Part shown: one piece after another, positions 46,401 to 64,000 of the stretch | Layout of the letters: every line of letters begins with the position of its first letter | How positions within the stretch are numbered: the stretch's first letter is position 1 | Source: Rhea pennata | Lineage: Eukaryota; Chordata; Aves; Rheiformes; Rheidae | Assembly (NCBI RefSeq): GCF_028389875.1 | Contig: NC_084673.1 | Location: forward strand, 16,343,501-16,407,500 | Direction of reading: 5' to 3' | DNA: 64,000 nucleotides | Program-made: the position numbers and the translations under genes | The notes under the pieces: generated by a model | Databases searched by the model: none | The model's input: only the letters and a program-made list of their open reading frames with translations | What the model was told of the DNA's origin: nothing

Positions 46401-49400
46401 TCTGTAATACACAGTGGAAGATGGAATTTGAATGGGATGCTCACAGTGTCAGTCCCAAGGTCTTGTCAAGCTGATCACTAGTCAGTAGTCAATTTTGAAG
46501 ATAGGAGGCTTACATGAAAAGGGCACCGCTTCTTTCTTACTACACGCTGTTCACGGATCAGTTGGTAACAAGGACCTTTCATAGGTTCTATTTGCGGTTT
46601 TCCCTGAAAAACAAAACCCCAGTGCTCCAGTTGCTTTCTATGTTTGGTGGTGCTGTGTATTTATTTAAAATGACTAATACATTTGTGAATGTTTTAATTC
46701 TTGCAGATTTCTATGTCCACATAATGTGGACATAAAGTTCTCTGTTACACCTTTTCTCTCAAGATTAATGTGTTAGAATATATTTAAGATAAAAACTTGA
46801 TTGTTTTTTCAATGTAAATAACGTGTATATATAATAGTAGAGAGATGCCCCGTGCATGGAGGACTAGTTACAGAGTTAGGCAGTATTTAGGAGAGTTGAA
46901 AATAATTGCCAAAAATCATTCAGAGATTCAATGGCAAAATAATACAGAAGAATTTGCATCCTTTGACTTTCTGTTATTTATCTGACCATGAGTTAGTACA
47001 GCTGCTATAATGGTCAGATCTCCTTTTTTTTTTTTTTTTTTTTTAATCGGCTGAACTCCATGGGCCATCAGTCCAAAACTATTTTTGCCATCGACCATTA
47101 CAGTGTGTGCAGAGTGCATGAAAATAAAAAGCCATCTGTGGTTTTATTTGTTATATGACTTCTACATCCCTACTTCTAGTGCAGAAGGAGCTTTGTCATG
47201 ATGACTAGTAGGTCAGAATTTCACACTTCAGTTAATTGTATAAAAGAGGGAGAAAAAATAGAATTGTTGATTGGTTTTGTGGTCTCAACTATGATACAGG
47301 TTATAAATCTAGAAGAAAGTTCAAGAACGTAGTCATGTTCTCATACTGTCTGTTATGCCAGTCATTAACTGCTGGAAGAAGATTGGTATTGTGCTCATTG
47401 TCATTAAAAGGAAGAAATTAAACCTCCCTTTGTGGGGGAAAAAAAATCATACAAGGGAGATGTGCTTTTGCAGAGTGAGTCACCTCCTAGCTTTAACTTT
47501 TTAAGTGAAGGATAAATCAATTCTTGATCTCATGAACAATACAGATAGGTATGGGTTTGCCTTTTTCGCTTTCTAATCAAGTGCACCTTATGACCCCCTG
47601 CTGTTCCAGATTCATGAATGTATGAAAGCTCTGAATTGTGCTTTCTGGATCTGCTATACAAAAAAATCAAAACTGGATTGAGTATGTATACTCTTACACA
47701 GCTGTTTTTGCTAATGTAATATTTGTAGAGCTTAGCCAGATGTGAGGACCAAGTATTTTGTGGTAGTTTGAGTTCTGGTGAGCAGCGCAGATGTAGCTTA
47801 GGTTAAAATTCTTTGAAGTTAGTGACTGTAAGGCTCACTCTGTACCTGTTACACCCCACACACTACTAACATTTACCAAACAACACAAATCCCAGGAACC
47901 AGTAGAGGCAGTACCAGCTGGTTCCTTTCCTAAGGAGTCTCAGTGTTTTTCCATAGGCCATCCATAAGTATTTAACTGTTTTCTGGCTTGGGGTAAAAGT
48001 CGGTGTTCTGACTCCTTGTAAGCATACAGCTCCTACCACTATAGTTCACATGCATAGCTGCCTTTTTATTTTGAAATGTTTCAGCTGCGTTCCTAGTGGT
48101 GTACAAAAATTCCCAGAGGTACATTTCACAATGCTTGAGACTCATTTTAGTCCCAAGTGATCAGACTTAGCTAGCCTTGCAGACACTTTCACACATTGTA
48201 AATAATCCTGTTGAAGTTCATTTCAGAGCACAAACTCTGATTAAATTTTCTGTGATAATCTATTTCCATTCCCTGTTTTTGAATTCATGTAGTGCTACTA
48301 CCCCCCCTTTTATACTATGACTTTTACTTCTTAACTATGTGCTATGTAACTATGTAAATACTGTTGGCATATCCCTGATAGAGAGATTGTGGTTGCATTG
48401 CTGCTGGTAACCAGTGGTTATGTCACTTTCCCTCGCTTGAATAGGCTTTGACTCATCGTGGTTTTCAGGACAATGGTTATAAAATAGCACACAGAAGGGC
48501 TGCTGAGACTATAGTTTTGCAATTGAGACAACTGTCAAGCTCAGGGCTACAAGGAAATATTTTCCTTTTGTTAAGGATTTTATATATGTAATTTTTTTTT
48601 TTTTTTTGGTCTGGAAGTTGGAAAACAAGGTGTCTATGCCCAGTAAACAAGTTTGGGTTTGATGGGAAGGAAAGTTGTGGTGTGGGGTTTTTTTAAGCAT
48701 AGCATAGACTTCTGAGCAGATGTGCTGGTTTTTTTTCCCCCAACTGTTCTGAACCATTGCTTAATTGAAACTAACGTAAGTTCTTAACCTAACTGTCCTA
48801 CCTTTTTCTTTGAACTATTTGATAGCAGGCTGTACTGCACTTTGGATGGTTGCCTGACATAACTGATGGCAGAGAGAATTAGTGAAACAGTTGTTCTTCC
48901 ATTAGTCTTTTTCTTTTTTAATTAAAGAACTTGCTTAGCTGCAACAGTTAGTGTGTGCGCCTTGTTTTTTAAGATTGAAGAGCTCCGGAGACAGTGACCA
49001 GTGCAAAGTATCTTAGCACCATGGGAATCAAAGACAATTAAAACGTCTGATAGCTGGTTTCGGTTCCCAGGTATACATCTGACTTTCTCTGTAAGCCAAA
49101 TCTTTATCTTATATCACTAAATTCTTCTTATTAAGGTGTATAATATTAAGACTTAGTCGATTATATTCTGAATCTTACTCACTTTACGTTCATCTGAACT
49201 TTCTCAAGCATCTTCTGTAAATAAGCTCTTACAAAAGTCATGTTACCTCTCCCTCCTTCCATCTCTTGTGTTGTGTACTTAAACCCGACAAGGCAGGGCC
49301 TGTCCCTTAATACCTGCTTACATTATAATACAATGTAGGCTGGAAGTCTGGGCGCTTCTGTAAGAAATGGGAAGTGAATTCCTTCAGCCCCTCTCAAGCT

Positions 49401-50029
49401 TTGGGAGGAGGCCATTAGTATTACTAACAGGATATCCTCAGGGATTTCAAACTCTGCAGCGGATTTAAGACTGTGTGAAAAGTGACCTATACTTTTAGTC
49501 TTTGAGAATAGATGTATGTGTATTGTGGACATTTCTAGAAGCAAGGTATAAGAGTCCTGTAAAACTGCAAGCAGAAGATCAGACAACTTTGAAACAACTG
49601 CTCCTGTCCATGTTCTAACTACTAGCAGAGGTATTTATATGGTAGCACAGGTAACTTACTTAATCTTCCAGAATCTTTCCTTTGATTACATTTAGCCCAA
49701 AGCGTTACACAAGATAGATGCCTTCATATAAAGAAAATCGGTGGGTATGTGCTTATGTGCACGCTAAGACCCATGCTTTTTTAGCTAGACCCTGGTGGCG
49801 GTAGGTATAGCTATCCATGACCAAACACGGCATTTTCATTCTAATTTTCTGTTTCTTTGTCCAGAACAGCACGATGAGCTGACAGAGCAGCCTCGCTGCT
49901 CCATCGCTTTGGTTAAGGCCAGGGGCTAAGCGTACCGTTAAACCCCGCAACGTCCCCGCTCGGGCAGGATGGCTTTGGCCGGGCCCCCCCTTACCGTCGG
50001 CCGCGGTCCCAGAGCGGCGAGAGCGGCGC
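43457..50029. other. COMMD5-LONRF3 intergenic region
   Basis: About 6.5 kb of A/T-rich DNA between the end of COMMD5 and the LONRF3 CpG island. I recognise no exon, RNA gene or mobile element. It contains a few poly(T) runs (47022-47044, 48591-48609) and one long perfect palindrome at 46712-46734. Confidence 0.5.
46712..46734. repeat. 23-bp palindrome
   Basis: Arms TATGTCCACAT and ATGTGGACATA flank a single A. This is a long perfect dyad for unselected DNA. Confidence 0.9.
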
Positions 50030-50085
50030 TGATGCGCGCTGTGTAGGTCAGTGGGTCAAACCCCGCTAGGCGCGGAGCCGCCGCC

Positions 50086-50120
50086 GGCCCGGCCCGGCCC
50101 GGCCCGGCCCGGCCCGGCCC
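50086..50120 (-). repeat. Seven GGCCC units upstream of LONRF3
   Basis: Seven perfect 5-bp units (GGGCC on the minus strand) about 470 bp before the LONRF3 start codon. They are complementary in orientation to the repeat at 50281-50305. Confidence 0.95.
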
Positions 50121-50280
50121 GCGGGCGGCGGCTCCCGGGCGCCTGCCGGAGCCGGCGGTTCCCGCCCGCGCAGGCACCGAGGAGCGGGCCGGGGACTCAG
50201 CCCGGCCCGCGGGGCAGCCAGGAGCGGCGCCGGCGGGAGCCGCGGCGGGGCGGCCGCCCGCGCTCCGCGGGACCCCGCGC

Positions 50281-50305
50281 CGGGCCGGGCCGGGCCGGGC
50301 CGGGC
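50281..50305 (+). repeat. Five CGGGC units upstream of LONRF3
   Basis: Five perfect units equivalent to GGGCC on the plus strand, 160 bp after the oppositely oriented array. The pair can fold back on itself, and the G-rich strand can form quadruplexes. Confidence 0.95.
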
Positions 50306-50327
50306 GGCGCCGGGGGCAGCGAGCGCG

Positions 50328-50353
50328 GTTACAAAACTGTCTGGTTTTGTAAC
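50328..50353. promoter_or_regulatory. LONRF3: Perfect 10-bp inverted repeat in the LONRF3 promoter
   Basis: GTTACAAAAC and GTTTTGTAAC flank TGTCTG. The stem extends by GCG/CGC if one G is bulged. It lies about 57 bp upstream of the TATA box. An A/T-rich symmetric element inside a CpG island suggests a dimeric factor site, which I cannot identify. Confidence 0.6.
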
Positions 50354-50370
50354 GCTCCGGCGGGCGCCGC

Positions 50371-50416
50371 CCAATGGGCGCCGCGGCCCGCGGTCACGTG
50401 CCCGCGCTTTATATAA
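50371..50416 (+). promoter_or_regulatory. LONRF3: LONRF3 core promoter: CCAAT, E-box, TATA
   Basis: CCAAT at 50371-50375, GTCACGTG (USF/TFE-type E-box) at 50393-50400 and TATATAA at 50410-50416 occur in the usual order and spacing. Transcription should begin near 50440, about 120 bases before the start codon. A TATA box within a CpG island suggests a focused start site and inducible control. The element matches are seen; their use is inferred. Confidence 0.75.
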
Positions 50417-50461
50417 CGCGGGGCCGCGCGGCGGCCGTTAAGAGGTGCCGGGCGGAGCGCC

Positions 50462-50548
50462 ATGGGGCGGCGGCGGGCCGGGCGCCGGGGCTGGGGCCGG
50501 GGCCGGGGCCGCGCCGCGCCGCCTCCGCGCCCCAGCGCCCCCCGCTAG
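50462..50548 (+). other. 28-codon uORF in LONRF3 leader
   Basis: ATG in strong context (GCGCCATGG) opens an Arg/Gly-rich 28-codon frame ending in TAG ten bases before the main ATG and out of frame with it. If transcription starts near 50440 as the TATA box predicts, this is the first AUG of the message and would be expected to reduce or regulate LONRF3 translation. Confidence 0.6.
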
Positions 50549-50558
50549 AGCGGCCGCC

Positions 50559-64000
<13,442 letters not shown>

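Noticed and set aside
46514-46735. 73-codon open frame in the COMMD5-LONRF3 gap
   Set aside because: No homology, hydrophobic A/T-driven composition and no splice context; it ends in the palindrome by chance.
50445-50558. N-terminal extension of LONRF3
   Set aside because: The frame is open upstream but has no ATG there, and the ATG at 50559 has a near-perfect Kozak context.

Overview
This is a vertebrate nuclear genome window, most likely from a bird. The evidence is: long introns with GT-AG splice sites, AT-rich intergenic DNA with sharp CpG islands only at promoters, very few interspersed repeats, and one 5'-truncated CR1 LINE of the avian type (62118-62472, minus strand). I cannot name the species.

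Three protein-coding genes were reconstructed exon by exon from homology and splice sites. (1) FAM199X lies on the minus strand. Six coding exons between 23176 (ATG) and 15274 (stop) give an intact 381-residue product, and a long A/T-rich 3' flank down to about 10.3 kb is its probable 3'UTR. (2) COMMD5 lies on the plus strand. Seven coding exons between 23639 and 43046 would give about 220 residues, but exon 6 carries an apparent one-base deletion that creates a stop inside the COMM domain. (3) LONRF3 lies on the plus strand from 50559 and runs off the right edge. Ten coding exons give 634 residues, with RING finger, TPR region, second RING finger and the first part of the LON substrate-binding domain.

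Layout: 1-10.3 kb has no recognisable gene. 10.3-23.2 kb is FAM199X. 23.2-23.6 kb is a 462-bp head-to-head promoter shared by FAM199X and COMMD5, inside a CpG island and containing a helically phased GC-rich tandem repeat. 23.6-43.5 kb is COMMD5. 43.5-50.0 kb is intergenic with nothing recognisable. 50.0-51.5 kb is the LONRF3 CpG island, with CCAAT, CACGTG and TATA elements and an upstream ORF. 51.2-64.0 kb is the LONRF3 gene body.

The genes are not known to act in one pathway. COMMD5 belongs to the Commander endosomal recycling complex. LONRF3 is a RING/LON-type putative ubiquitin ligase. FAM199X has no established function. In human, FAM199X and LONRF3 lie on Xq and COMMD5 on 8q24.3, so the local gene order here is itself informative. 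I saw no new multi-gene system. The points most worth checking are the COMMD5 frameshift, the phased promoter repeat, the LONRF3 promoter architecture (inverted repeat, GGGCC-type repeats, uORF), and an intronic polypyrimidine block.
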